From Mucilaginibacter straminoryzae (GTDB lineage: Bacteria > Bacteroidota > Bacteroidia > Sphingobacteriales > Sphingobacteriaceae): 64,000 nt of DNA. The DNA is taken from contig NZ_JALJEJ010000004.1 in assembly GCF_022953055.1 (NCBI RefSeq), positions 124,001 to 188,000 of the forward strand, in the 5' to 3' direction. This document shows positions 48,413 to 57,261 of this stretch, piece by piece. Under the pieces are notes generated by a model, which saw only the letters and a list, made by a program, of their open reading frames with translations, searched no databases and had not been told where the DNA came from. Position numbers and translations under genes: made by a program. Numbering within the stretch: the stretch's first letter is position 1; the number at the start of each line of letters is the position of its first letter.

Positions 48413-50470
48413 ATGAAATCGAAATTAACTTACTTGATGCTTGCAGGCGCATTTTGCATGTCTGCAAACGCATTCGCATCGGGCGATGGGACAAACCCGA
48501 AACCAAATCCGCCACAGAAATTTATTGATCCGGCCAACATGGATCCATCTGTAAAACCGGGCGACGACTTTTTTGAATACGCTAACGGCGGCTGGTTAAA
48601 AAACAATACTATCCCCGCCAAAGAAACCCGCTGGGGCAGCTTCAGCATCCTGGCAGAGGAAAACAACAAAAAGCTAAGAACTATTCTGAAAGAAGTTAGC
48701 GCGCAGAAAGGCCTTCCTAAAGGCAGCGTAAAGCAGCGCGTAGCAGACTTGTATGCCAGCGGCATGGACACCGTAACCATTGAAAAAAGAGGTTATGAGC
48801 CTATTAAGGGTGATTTAGCACGTGTAGATAAAATTAAGGATCTGAACGGCGTTGTTAATGAACTGGTTTATCAGCGCGTAAATGGTGTGGGCAGCCCGCT
48901 GTTCCGTTTTGGTGTCGGACAAGATTCCAAACATCCTGATAAATATATCACCAGCATGGGCCAGGGTGGCACCAGCCTTCCAGACCGTGATTATTACCTG
49001 GTAGATAATGCCCGTAACAAAAAGGTATTAGATGCTTATAAAACTTACCTGACTACCCTTTTCTCTTTAACCGGTACAGACCAGGCTACTGCAGAAAAAA
49101 ATGCAGCTACAATTATCCGCATCGAAACCGAATTGGCTAAACTGCAAATGAGCCGCGTAGCCATGCGCGACCCTAATAAAACTTATAACAAGTTCTCTGT
49201 TGCAGACTTCAGCAAAACTACCCCGCACCTGAACTGGGTAACCTTGTTGCCTGAATTAAAGATCAAAGGCCAGGACAGCATCCTGGTGGCACAGCCAGAT
49301 TTTATGAAGAGTGCTGATGCCATGCTGGCAAGCGTTCCGGTTGAAGACTGGAAAGTTTACCTGAAAGGCTATGTGCTGCGCGGTTCCGCTACAGAACTAA
49401 GCTCGCCGTTCAGCAAAGCTGCATTTAACTTCAGCAGTGTATTGAGTGGACAGAAAGTTCAGGCCCCGCGCGAAGAGCGTATGGCACAGATGGTAAATGG
49501 TTCTTTAGGTGAACTGCTGGGCCAGCTTTATGTAGAGAAATACTTTACCCCTGCTGCAAAGCAATATATGGTTAACCTGGTGAACAACCTGAAAGGCGTG
49601 TTAGGCGGCCGCATCCAGCGTTTAGACTGGATGACACCAGAGACCAAGGCGCGTGCGCTTAAAAAGCTGAACGCTTTTACCGTTAAAATAGGCTACCCTG
49701 ACAAATGGGAAGCTTATAACGGCGTTACCATTGCCCGTAATGATTATTATGGCAACCTGGAGCGTATTTCTATCTGGGGTTATAATGAAATGGTGAGCCA
49801 CCTGGGCAAACCGGTAGATAAAACCCGCTGGGGTATGACACCGCCGACCGTTAACGCTTACTACAGCCCTGTTAATAACGAGATTGTGTTCCCTGCCGGT
49901 ATCCTTCAATTCCCTTTCTTTGACTTTAATGCTGATGATGCGATCAATTACGGTGGTATCGGTGCGGTAATCGGCCACGAAATGACCCATGGTTTTGACG
50001 ATCAGGGCCGTCAGTTTGATGCCGACGGCAGCCTGCGCGACTGGTGGAAGAAAGAAGATGCCGACAAGTTTAAAACCCGTGCGGATGCGGTAGTAGATCA
50101 GTACAATCATTACACCGTCCTGGACACCATGCACGTAAACGGCCGTTTAACTTTGGGCGAAAACCTGGCCGACCTTGGCGGTCTGAATATCGCTTACGAA
50201 GCCTTCAAGAAAACAAAAGAAGGACAATCTGGTGCAAAAATCGATGGATTTACGCCAGATCAACGATTCTTCTTATCTTGGGCTCAGGTTTGGAGAAGTT
50301 TACAGCGTCCGGAATCGGCTGCTTCACGTATCTTAACAGATCCGCACTCTCCGGAACAATATCGTACCAACGCACCTTTAACTAATATTGATGCATGGTA
50401 CCAGGCATTTGACGTTAAACCAGGCGATAAAATGTACAAGAAGCCTGAAGACCGTATTAAGGTTTGGTAA
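48413..50470 (+). CDS. M13 family (neprilysin-like) zinc metallopeptidase
   Basis: 685 residues with a signal peptide (to AFAS). The N-terminal M13 domain starts at DFFEYANGGWLKNN; NAYYSPVNNEIVFPAGILQ, the zinc site HEMTH at ~522-526, and ENLADLGGL with the third ligand Glu follow. The C-terminal CxxW of neprilysins is missing, as usual in bacterial forms. It degrades oligopeptides in the periplasm. Followed by a terminator. Confidence 0.94.
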   Translation: MKSKLTYLMLAGAFCMSANAFASGDGTNPKPNPPQKFIDPANMDPSVKPGDDFFEYANGGWLKNNTIPAKETRWGSFSILAEENNKKLRTILKEVSAQKGLPKGSVKQRVADLYASGMDTVTIEKRGYEPIKGDLARVDKIKDLNGVVNELVYQRVNGVGSPLFRFGVGQDSKHPDKYITSMGQGGTSLPDRDYYLVDNARNKKVLDAYKTYLTTLFSLTGTDQATAEKNAATIIRIETELAKLQMSRVAMRDPNKTYNKFSVADFSKTTPHLNWVTLLPELKIKGQDSILVAQPDFMKSADAMLASVPVEDWKVYLKGYVLRGSATELSSPFSKAAFNFSSVLSGQKVQAPREERMAQMVNGSLGELLGQLYVEKYFTPAAKQYMVNLVNNLKGVLGGRIQRLDWMTPETKARALKKLNAFTVKIGYPDKWEAYNGVTIARNDYYGNLERISIWGYNEMVSHLGKPVDKTRWGMTPPTVNAYYSPVNNEIVFPAGILQFPFFDFNADDAINYGGIGAVIGHEMTHGFDDQGRQFDADGSLRDWWKKEDADKFKTRADAVVDQYNHYTVLDTMHVNGRLTLGENLADLGGLNIAYEAFKKTKEGQSGAKIDGFTPDQRFFLSWAQVWRSLQRPESAASRILTDPHSPEQYRTNAPLTNIDAWYQAFDVKPGDKMYKKPEDRIKVW

Positions 50471-50501
50471 AAAATACCGGGTCTTAATTTTTAAATCCCA
50501 G

Positions 50502-50534
50502 AAGCCTCCGACAAAGTTCGGGGGCTTTGTTGTT
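50502..50534 (+). terminator. Rho-independent terminator of the M13 peptidase gene
   Basis: A 10-bp stem (AAGCCTCCGA with TCGGGGGCTT, one G-T) and 6-nt loop, then TTGTTGTTT, 31 nt after the stop codon. Confidence 0.8.
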
Positions 50535-50562
50535 TAAACCGGACGGCCCAAGCGTTAGAAAG

Positions 50563-50664
50563 CTACTTGGCAAGCGTAACTACGCTCAAAGCCAGTATGG
50601 CAAACAACAGGGACACAGTAACGAAGGCCCCAAACCATAAGAATAATTTCAGAGACGTTTTCAT
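50563..50664 (-). CDS. possible small membrane protein (33 aa)
   Basis: ATG at 50664, TAG at 50563-50565. MKTSLKLFLWFGAF is followed by an unbroken hydrophobic segment ending VVTLAK: one transmembrane helix with positive ends. Too short for statistics, and a longer frame overlaps it; supported only by its composition and good start. Otherwise the stretch 50535-50808 is empty. Confidence 0.4.
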   Translation of the reverse strand: MKTSLKLFLWFGAFVTVSLLFAILALSVVTLAK

Positions 50665-50808
50665 ATGGTAAACATACAGCAAGTAATCTGTTGGCTACCC
50701 CGTTAAAACACCCACTTTTGACAAGATAATACACAAGTAACGCCAGAGGTAGCATTTACAAATCGACAATCGCTCCTTTTTAGTCAGCCTATCAATTTAT
50801 GGAAAGCC

Positions 50809-51513
50809 TTAATTAAGTGCATAGCTTAACCCCAATCTAAAAAGTTGACTGTATGCTCCACCCTCTATTGAAGTTACACTACTCTTGTTCAAATTTGTTA
50901 AGCCGCGTGCATAGCTAAAATCCAGCCCCACCCGCTTGTAGGTGAGGGCCAGTGCGGGCTTTACACGCCAATCTGTGAAACGCCCCCTGCTGGCTGTTTG
51001 GTTTATGGGCGCACCCGTTGTACCCGCTTTAAACGTTTCTGTACTTTGCACTGCAAAAGCAGCCTCGGCGCCAACAGTAAGTTCAACGGCTAATTGGTTA
51101 AATTCAAAATGCCTGCCCAGGTATGGGTTTAGGTTAAAGTAATCATTGTTAAAATAATCACTGCCGCGCGAAGGAGAAACAGGGTCAGGTATGATTACAT
51201 TCGTATTCTCGCTCTTGATTTTATCGTAACCTATTTTTAAGCCGGTTACTACATCTGCACTGTTATGTCCCTGCAACTGCATAAAGAACCCGTAGCTGGC
51301 AGTTGTTTTGACACTAAAGGGGTTTGCTACAAAATAGGCTTGATCCCCGGATTTTACAGTGCGCACGGTACTGTTTGCTGCAGCGGAGCCCAAATGATTG
51401 AACAACACACCGGAAACGCCGACAGAAAACTGGGCATAAGCAAAAGTATTAAACAGAAAACAAAGAGAAAAAGCACAGGCAATGCGGAACAAGATAGATG
51501 GTATAGGTTTCAT
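50809..51513 (-). CDS. outer-membrane beta-barrel-type hypothetical protein
   Basis: 234 residues, signal peptide ending AYAQ, then repeated amphipathic strands (FSVGVSGVLF, SYGFFMQLQG, TGLKIGYDK, LAVELTVGAEAAF, KPALALTYKRVGLDFSYARG, LFRLGLSYALN) compatible with a small barrel. It lies downstream of the sigma factor/barrel pair on the same strand (22 nt) and may be in their transcript. No family name can be given. Confidence 0.65.
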   Translation of the reverse strand: MKPIPSILFRIACAFSLCFLFNTFAYAQFSVGVSGVLFNHLGSAAANSTVRTVKSGDQAYFVANPFSVKTTASYGFFMQLQGHNSADVVTGLKIGYDKIKSENTNVIIPDPVSPSRGSDYFNNDYFNLNPYLGRHFEFNQLAVELTVGAEAAFAVQSTETFKAGTTGAPINQTASRGRFTDWRVKPALALTYKRVGLDFSYARGLTNLNKSSVTSIEGGAYSQLFRLGLSYALN

Positions 51514-51535
51514 TATATTACTGGTAGCAAAAATA

Positions 51536-53044
51536 CTATTTAGAAGCAGATTTAAAGTTAAGTTTTAGATTTATTCCGCCTGCACCGAACCGGATGTCCT
51601 GCGATCCTAATCCACCAAGGGGATATTTCAAAAACGGTTCGACGATGAGCCGGTTATATTTACCAAGCGGATAGCCCACGCCAAAAGATAGGTTCAGTGT
51701 CCGGGCAAAGTCAAAGGTGTTAAAATGTTGTTTCGTAGTGCTCTCCTGCTGCGTAGTGCTCAAACTATTGAAACCGCTTCCAACAGTAACAAAGCTGGCG
51801 TAGCTATTCGGGTAATCAAGCGTAGACCGGTAGGTCTCATTGATGTACGTTCCGGAACTAATACCCGCCATAACGTAGGTATCTGACTTTTGAGGGTTAA
51901 ACTGGTATTTAAAGTTGATAGGAATATCCAGGCCAACTAAAACAGCACTCGCATTTTTCACCGATGGCGAAACTGCAGGCGCTGCCAGGAAACTTGCCGG
52001 GCTGGCAGCATAACTTGCGCTGACTGCCGCCGCCGCGGCTTTCTGATTCACCGCATTAGGAACACTAGCCGCGTTATCAAACCGTAAACTGTTCTGTGCG
52101 ATAGCCAGGCCGGTAGACAGTTTCAGGTTATTGGTAATGCTGAAATCGGAAGTTAATCCACCACCCAGGTTAACATCGTTACTGCTGCTGCCTTTTGCAT
52201 AGTTAAAGTAAGTAGCTGCATAAACAGCAATAGATATTTTCTTTTTTGCAGGATGATCTTCTGTTTGTTTGCGCGCCCTGGCCGCATCCTCACGTGCCTT
52301 ATCATCAGCTATCATTTTCAACATGGCCGCGGCTGTATTACCAGCCGGTTGAGCGCTGGCGGCAACACTTGTTTTCACAATATTGTTGTCACCTGCAAAA
52401 GCCGTTTGCCCTGAATCTGCCACAGACTTTTCGCCAGCAGCAACAACAGTCTTCAACACGCCAGCACTATTTGCAGTGGATTGAGGTGCAAGCCCAACAA
52501 TTTTTTGCCCCTCTGTAACTACATCAACCTTACTTCCAGCGAACTTTTCATCAGGGGCATAGGCTTGTATTGATGACTGCTGCTTATTAGGGCCCTCAGC
52601 AAACAATACATTGCTTCCCGATTTTGATACTGTAGCATATTTCCCATCCATGTAATTTGAACCTGCCTGCGAAGGATAAGTTTTTCCCGTATTGGTGATT
52701 TTTGATTTCTCTTGATCTGCCGTACTATCCTCAGCCGAAGCAGAGTTTTTCTTCCCGTTGTCCGCCAGGTTAACCTCACTATCCGGCTGCGGTGTAATTG
52801 CGGGTTTACTTTTATGCTGAACTACATTTTGCACTTCCTGCTGCGGGTATAAAAACCACAAACCGATTGCCACCAGGAAAAGCGCGGCCACGCCATACCA
52901 CCACAGCGGGATGATCCGACGCTTCTTTTCTTCGGGAAAACGCTGCCGCAACAGTTCCCACCCGGCATCAGCAGAAGCATCCTCGTAATTATCGAATACT
53001 TCGCGGATCCGGTCCCTGAGTTCGTTATCCAGGTTATCCTCCAT
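51536..53044 (-). CDS. membrane-anchored protein with C-terminal barrel domain, partner of the sigma factor
   Basis: 502 residues. Residues 1-44 are charged and cytoplasmic (LDNELRDRIREVFDNYEDASADAGWELL given by ends), 46-64 a transmembrane helix (WWYGVAALFLVAIGLWFLY), 65-255 a low-complexity Ala/Ser/Gln/Lys region, and from ~265 a PorT-like barrel (ISIAVYAATYFNYA, FSITNNLKLSTGLAI, LDIPINFKYQFNP, LNLSFGVGYPLGKY, FGAGGINLKLNF). It overlaps the sigma gene by 11 nt. Such a gene pair suggests that the N-terminus is an anti-sigma segment and the barrel a sensor. Confidence 0.65.
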   Translation of the reverse strand: MEDNLDNELRDRIREVFDNYEDASADAGWELLRQRFPEEKKRRIIPLWWYGVAALFLVAIGLWFLYPQQEVQNVVQHKSKPAITPQPDSEVNLADNGKKNSASAEDSTADQEKSKITNTGKTYPSQAGSNYMDGKYATVSKSGSNVLFAEGPNKQQSSIQAYAPDEKFAGSKVDVVTEGQKIVGLAPQSTANSAGVLKTVVAAGEKSVADSGQTAFAGDNNIVKTSVAASAQPAGNTAAAMLKMIADDKAREDAARARKQTEDHPAKKKISIAVYAATYFNYAKGSSSNDVNLGGGLTSDFSITNNLKLSTGLAIAQNSLRFDNAASVPNAVNQKAAAAAVSASYAASPASFLAAPAVSPSVKNASAVLVGLDIPINFKYQFNPQKSDTYVMAGISSGTYINETYRSTLDYPNSYASFVTVGSGFNSLSTTQQESTTKQHFNTFDFARTLNLSFGVGYPLGKYNRLIVEPFLKYPLGGLGSQDIRFGAGGINLKLNFKSASK

Positions 53045-53591
53045 ATTCTTTTGCTTCTGTATTGATCAAATTCCTTAATTTTTCTTTTGCCCGGCTCAAA
53101 TACACCCGCGACGAACTTGCCGGGATATCCAGCATTTCGGCTATCTCATCATGGCTGTAACCATCTATCTCATACAGGTTAAAAATCGTCCGTTGAATGG
53201 CAGGCAGCAGCTCCATCATCTTCAGAATATCATTCACATTCAATCGCCCCAGGGGCTGATTGCTTCCCGGTAAGTGCATGGTGTGGTCTAACTCCAGGTT
53301 CAACTGGTGTTTCATATCCTTGCGCCGCCTGTCAATGGCTGTATTCACTACAATTGTTCTTAACCAAGCCTTAAATACCTTACCGGTGTCGTAGGTATTT
53401 ATGGCATTAAACACTTTTATAAAAGCATCATTAACCGCTTCCAAAGCATCGTCCCTGTTAAAGCTATACCGCAAACTGATACCCATGGCGTAGCCATAGA
53501 ACTGCTTATAAAGCAATTCCTGATGCTTCAGGCTACCTTTTTTACATTGACTGATCAGTACTTCCTCAGCCATGCCACGGTTATTTTGCAT
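53034..53591 (-). CDS. ECF RNA polymerase sigma factor
   Basis: 185 residues. Region 2 (LLYKQFYGYAMGISLRYSFNRDDALEAVNDAFIKVF, recognisable by RDDALEAVNDAF) and region 4 (LLPAIQRTIFNLYEIDGYSHDEIAEMLDI, recognisable by YSHDEIAEML) are complete; VYLSRAKEKL ends the recognition helix. It directs transcription of a small regulon, probably controlled by the overlapping membrane-anchored barrel gene. Confidence 0.93.
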   Translation of the reverse strand: MQNNRGMAEEVLISQCKKGSLKHQELLYKQFYGYAMGISLRYSFNRDDALEAVNDAFIKVFNAINTYDTGKVFKAWLRTIVVNTAIDRRRKDMKHQLNLELDHTMHLPGSNQPLGRLNVNDILKMMELLPAIQRTIFNLYEIDGYSHDEIAEMLDIPASSSRVYLSRAKEKLRNLINTEAKEYGG

Positions 53592-53702
53592 TAATCAGAT
53601 TGTTGGCTCCGGCTGATGTTTAGCTCCTAATAAAAGCCATTACGATAAAGCGCCGGGGAACGCTACAGTGACAGGTTATTTTTTTCTAAATATACAATTA
53701 AG

Positions 53703-53732
53703 CCAAAAAGCCTGTACATCAAATGCACAGGC
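53703..53732 (-). terminator. terminator of the small lipoprotein gene
   Basis: On the minus strand GCCTGTGCATTTGATGTACAGGC (6 bp plus 3 bp after one mismatch; 53710-53732) is followed by TTTTTGG. It lies 24 nt after the stop codon of the lipoprotein gene. Confidence 0.65.
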
Positions 53733-53756
53733 GAATTTGGTTGCGAGTAACTTTAA

Positions 53757-54194
53757 TTAATTCTTTTTCAGCTCGTAAACATAAGCCATGGTATCGGCAA
53801 ATGTAGTGTAGAACTGTAGCTGGGTACCGTTATACGCATACGGATAGTAACCATTTAAATGGATCTTGCTGCCCGGCGCAACGCCTGTTTTAGGCACGGT
53901 AGCATCGCTGAATAAAATATACGTACCGTTAAGGGCAAAATCGCCATAGCTTCCTGCATGCAGGGTAGTGGTATCGCCTGTCACTTTATAGCCCGTGGCA
54001 GTGCTCATATCAATGGTTATATTGATTTTTTTTGTAGTATCATAAGCGCCTGAGGTGACGTTTCTTTTTAACACTTTAAACTTGCCGGCAAAAGTTCCGG
54101 TGGGTACCGGTACCGGGGTAGAATCTGAACTGCTTTTCATACAGCTGCCTAAAGCCATAATAGCAAAAGGTAATAAGTAGATTAATTTACGCAT
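53757..54194 (-). CDS. small hypothetical lipoprotein
   Basis: 145 residues with lipobox LGSC (Cys ~18), then a Ser/Pro/Val-rich linker and a beta-rich domain (FAGKFKVLKRN, INITIDMSTATGYKVTGDTT, FALNGTYILFSD). The small beta-sandwich pattern is common among surface lipoproteins of this phylum. No function is known. Own terminator downstream. Confidence 0.65.
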   Translation of the reverse strand: MRKLIYLLPFAIMALGSCMKSSSDSTPVPVPTGTFAGKFKVLKRNVTSGAYDTTKKINITIDMSTATGYKVTGDTTTLHAGSYGDFALNGTYILFSDATVPKTGVAPGSKIHLNGYYPYAYNGTQLQFYTTFADTMAYVYELKKN

Positions 54195-54269
54195 ACACTA
54201 TTCTTCGTTATCTAATTTATCTACGTTACGCGGTAAGTTTGCGTTACGCTACAACTGACTTAAAAAATT

Positions 54270-55073
54270 CTATAATTTCTTCGCCTCGTTCCAATACACA
54301 TCCATTTCTGATAGTGTCATATCATGCAACTGGCGATCATTTTCGCGCGCCTTATCTTCCAGATAAGTGAAGCGTTTAATAAACTTGCGATTGGTTTTCT
54401 CCAGCGCATCTTCCGGATTGATGTTAATAAACCTGGCATAATTGATCAGCGAAAACAGCAGGTCGCCGAATTCACTTTCTGCTTTCTCCTGGTCTATCGA
54501 TTCGCCATCGGCAACATTAAACTCATCGCGGAATTCTTTGATCTCTTCTTCTACCTTTTCCCAAACCTGCTCTTTGTTTTCCCAGTCGAAACCTACCCCG
54601 CGGGCCTTCTCCTGGATACGGGAAGCTTTCACCAAAGCAGGCAATGAAGCAGGTACGCCACCCAATACAGAGCGGTTACCTTCTTTCAGCTTGATCTGCT
54701 CCCAGTTACGTTTCACATCTTGCTCATCATTCACCTCCGTATCGCTATAAATATGCGGGTGCCGGTTGATCAGCTTATCACAAATGCCGTTTAGCACGCT
54801 TGTAATATTAAACTCGTTAGTTTCCGAGCCGATTTTGGCATAAAAAACCAGGTGCAGCATAATATCGCCAAGTTCCTTGCGGATCTCATCCATATCGCCA
54901 CTCAAAATGGCGTCAGAAAGTTCATAGGTTTCTTCGATGGTGAGGTGACGCAGGCTTTCCATCGTCTGCTTTTTATCCCACGGACAATTAGCGCGAAGAT
55001 CATTCATGATGGTCAGCAGCCGTTCAAAAGCGCCTGCTGGGGTGTGCGATGTAACCGGAGGTGTTAAAGCCAT
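54270..55073 (-). CDS. mazG: nucleoside triphosphate pyrophosphohydrolase MazG
   Basis: 267 residues with two MazG domains. NCPWDKKQTMESLRHLTIEETYEL and EIRKELGDIMLHLVFYA (given by their cores, ~33-80) hold the EExxE...ExxD metal ligands; the second copy lies around EEIKEFRDEF and ESEFGDLLFSLINYARF. It hydrolyses non-canonical and other NTPs to NMP and PPi. Lies upstream of the small lipoprotein gene, 75 nt. Confidence 0.94.
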   Translation of the reverse strand: MALTPPVTSHTPAGAFERLLTIMNDLRANCPWDKKQTMESLRHLTIEETYELSDAILSGDMDEIRKELGDIMLHLVFYAKIGSETNEFNITSVLNGICDKLINRHPHIYSDTEVNDEQDVKRNWEQIKLKEGNRSVLGGVPASLPALVKASRIQEKARGVGFDWENKEQVWEKVEEEIKEFRDEFNVADGESIDQEKAESEFGDLLFSLINYARFININPEDALEKTNRKFIKRFTYLEDKARENDRQLHDMTLSEMDVYWNEAKKL

Positions 55074-55161
55074 AGGTAAAAATTTACTGCAAAAATAGGA
55101 TTTATTATCCCATTGCTGGTGCAGCCTCCTATTAATACGAAAACCTATGGCAAAAATTGTA

Positions 55162-55848
55162 TCAGCGCTTAATTGCGCGCAGCATTTCGCGCTTACCCGG
55201 CGCTCCCGGCACCTTTTCCACCTTGAAATCCAGCGCTTTAAGCGTACGTTTCAGGTTGCCGGTAATGGCATAGGTTACAAATACACCGCCCGGTTTCATA
55301 AACTTAACAGTATGACTAATAGCCTCTTCGTTCCACATCTCTGGCTGGTGAATAGCTGCGAACGCATCAAAATATACCACGTCGAACTTTCGTGAAGTTT
55401 CAAAATCAGTCAGTAGCCGGGTATCGATGTTCAGCTCCACGTTTGGATATAACTGCGTAGTTCCCTGCAAAGCCTGTCGATAGGACTGGTTAAAGGCTTG
55501 CCACGTCTCTGCGGAAACATACGCATCATAACCCGTTCCTGCAATCATTTCAGCTAATAGCGGGTAGGCTTCTATACCCGTATAATTCAATTGAAGGTTA
55601 TTGGCAGTACAATAATCCGCAGTGAGCAGAAAATTTAGCCCCGTACCAAAGCCAACCTCCAGTATACTTACTTCCGGTACTGTCTTGTCCTGCAAAAAAT
55701 ATTTCAACCCGGCATCCAGAAAAACGTGTTTACTTTCCTGCAATGCGCCATGCTTGGAATGATAGTGCTCCCCAACCTGCGGGTTAAAGATGGTTTTAGA
55801 ACCATCTGCCGTGGTAACGATAGTCAATTCGGGCTGCTGCACTTCCAT
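55162..55848 (-). CDS. mnmD: tRNA (mnm5s2U34)-methyltransferase MnmD
   Basis: 228 residues. VSILEVGFGTGLNFLLTAD (~62-80) binds SAM; FDVVYFDAFAAIHQPEMWNEEAI (given by YFDAFA, PEMW) is the MnmC1/MnmD signature; GGVFVTYAITGNLKRTLKALDF follows. It is the methyltransferase half only, without the FAD oxidase half of MnmC. It completes the mnm5s2U modification in the wobble base of some tRNAs. Six nt downstream of the MBL-rhodanese gene. Confidence 0.9.
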   Translation of the reverse strand: MEVQQPELTIVTTADGSKTIFNPQVGEHYHSKHGALQESKHVFLDAGLKYFLQDKTVPEVSILEVGFGTGLNFLLTADYCTANNLQLNYTGIEAYPLLAEMIAGTGYDAYVSAETWQAFNQSYRQALQGTTQLYPNVELNIDTRLLTDFETSRKFDVVYFDAFAAIHQPEMWNEEAISHTVKFMKPGGVFVTYAITGNLKRTLKALDFKVEKVPGAPGKREMLRAIKR

Positions 55849-55854
55849 TTCTTT

Positions 55855-57198
55855 TTAACCTTTTGCAGCGTAGTTTACGATTGCATCACTGAGGTCGTAA
55901 ACGGGCACTGCGGTAATTTCGGCGGCAATGATACTGCTGGCCGCTGCGGAACGATAACCTGCTGCGCAATGCACTACGATAGGTTTATCAGTAGGTATCT
56001 CGCCAACGCGTTCCCTCAGCTCGGGTAATGGAATAGTTAGGGCCTGATCGAAAATCCTGGCGTGGTTAATCTCATTCCAGTTACGTACGTCAACAATGGT
56101 ATAATTTTGCTGGTGTTGCTTAAAATCTTCTTCGTTAAAGCCAGCCGAGGTAGCTGTTGCCGTTGCCGGGGTTAGCAATGCGCCTTTGATATTCTTTTCG
56201 TAACCAATTTTAGCCGCCTTGTTAATAGCTTCCTCTAACTGGTGTTCGGTCGATCCGATTAAATAAAACGTTTCATTGGGCGACAAAACCGCGCCTAACC
56301 AGGTTTCTATCTTGCCGTTCAGTTGTATATTGAACGAACCGGGAACATGCCCTTTCTTAAACTCGCCTTCGGGGCGTACATCCACTAAGATAATGCCTTC
56401 TTCTAACGCAGCATCGAGGTTTAAACGGGGAATTTCCGCTATACTTTCTTTAAAACCCGGTGCTCCCTGTTTGTTCAATTCTACGTCGTAACCAAAATAT
56501 TTGGGCATAAAAGGCTGATCGGTGGTCAGCATCTGTACAAACTTCAACTCGTCCATCAGTTGCAGGGCGTAATTCTCACGCAACTCCTTACCGATAGTAC
56601 TTTGTAAATCCGGGCTCATGCTTTTGCCACAGAGCGAACCGGGGCCGTGGGCAGGATAAACGATCACATCCTCGGGCAAGGTCATTAATTTTTCCCTGGT
56701 AGAATGGTACATCTGCCTCGCCAGTTCTTCTTTCTTTGCAGTGATATTCCCCACGTTTTCGCGAAGATCCGGGCGACCGACATCCCCTGCAAATAAGGTA
56801 TCACCGGTGAATATTGCGGTACGTTTACCTGTTTCGTCTTCCACCAAAATACAGATAGAGTCTGGCGAGTGGCCAGGTGTATTAATGGCAATCAGCTTGA
56901 TGTCATTCAACTTAATTTCATCCCCTTCGTCAAAAGTCTGATGCGGATAGGCTGCGCCTGCCAGTTTGCTGATATAAATGGTAGCGCCTGTCTGCTCATG
57001 AATTTCCAGGTGCGAACTCACAAAATCTGCATGCGGGTGGGTTTCAATTACTCCCACAATATCCGCTTCGTGAAGCGAAGCAAAATCGTAATACGGCTGC
57101 GGGTCGCGGGCAGGGTCGATCACAATCATTTTACCTGCGCGGAGCACTGCGTAAGAAGCATGTGCCAAACCCTTATCATAGAACTGGTTGATTAACAT
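55855..57198 (-). CDS. MBL-fold hydrolase with two rhodanese domains
   Basis: 447 residues. Residues 1-250 are a metallo-beta-lactamase fold of the persulfide-dioxygenase group (His54, His56, Asp58 in THPHADF, H63; FTGDTLFAGDVGRPD; YPAHGPGS). Rhodanese 1 (~265-350) has no active-site Cys (FYLIGS), rhodanese 2 (~365-445) has CAAGYRS. Such proteins oxidise or transfer sulfane sulfur, protecting from sulfide. Probably co-transcribed with mnmD, whose pathway uses thiolated tRNA. A TATCTTTG element ends 5 nt before the ATG. Confidence 0.9.
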   Translation of the reverse strand: MLINQFYDKGLAHASYAVLRAGKMIVIDPARDPQPYYDFASLHEADIVGVIETHPHADFVSSHLEIHEQTGATIYISKLAGAAYPHQTFDEGDEIKLNDIKLIAINTPGHSPDSICILVEDETGKRTAIFTGDTLFAGDVGRPDLRENVGNITAKKEELARQMYHSTREKLMTLPEDVIVYPAHGPGSLCGKSMSPDLQSTIGKELRENYALQLMDELKFVQMLTTDQPFMPKYFGYDVELNKQGAPGFKESIAEIPRLNLDAALEEGIILVDVRPEGEFKKGHVPGSFNIQLNGKIETWLGAVLSPNETFYLIGSTEHQLEEAINKAAKIGYEKNIKGALLTPATATATSAGFNEEDFKQHQQNYTIVDVRNWNEINHARIFDQALTIPLPELRERVGEIPTDKPIVVHCAAGYRSAAASSIIAAEITAVPVYDLSDAIVNYAAKG

Positions 57199-57203
57199 TG
57201 CCG

Positions 57204-57211
57204 CAAAGATA
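57204..57211 (-). promoter_or_regulatory. -7 element (TATCTTTG) of the MBL-rhodanese gene
   Basis: Minus-strand exact TAnnTTTG match, 5 nt before the ATG at 57198; predicted nearly leaderless mRNA. Confidence 0.6.
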
Positions 57212-57261
57212 ATTCTATTACGCGAATGTTAGAAAGCCCCTGGCTTCACCGGCTTGTCACT

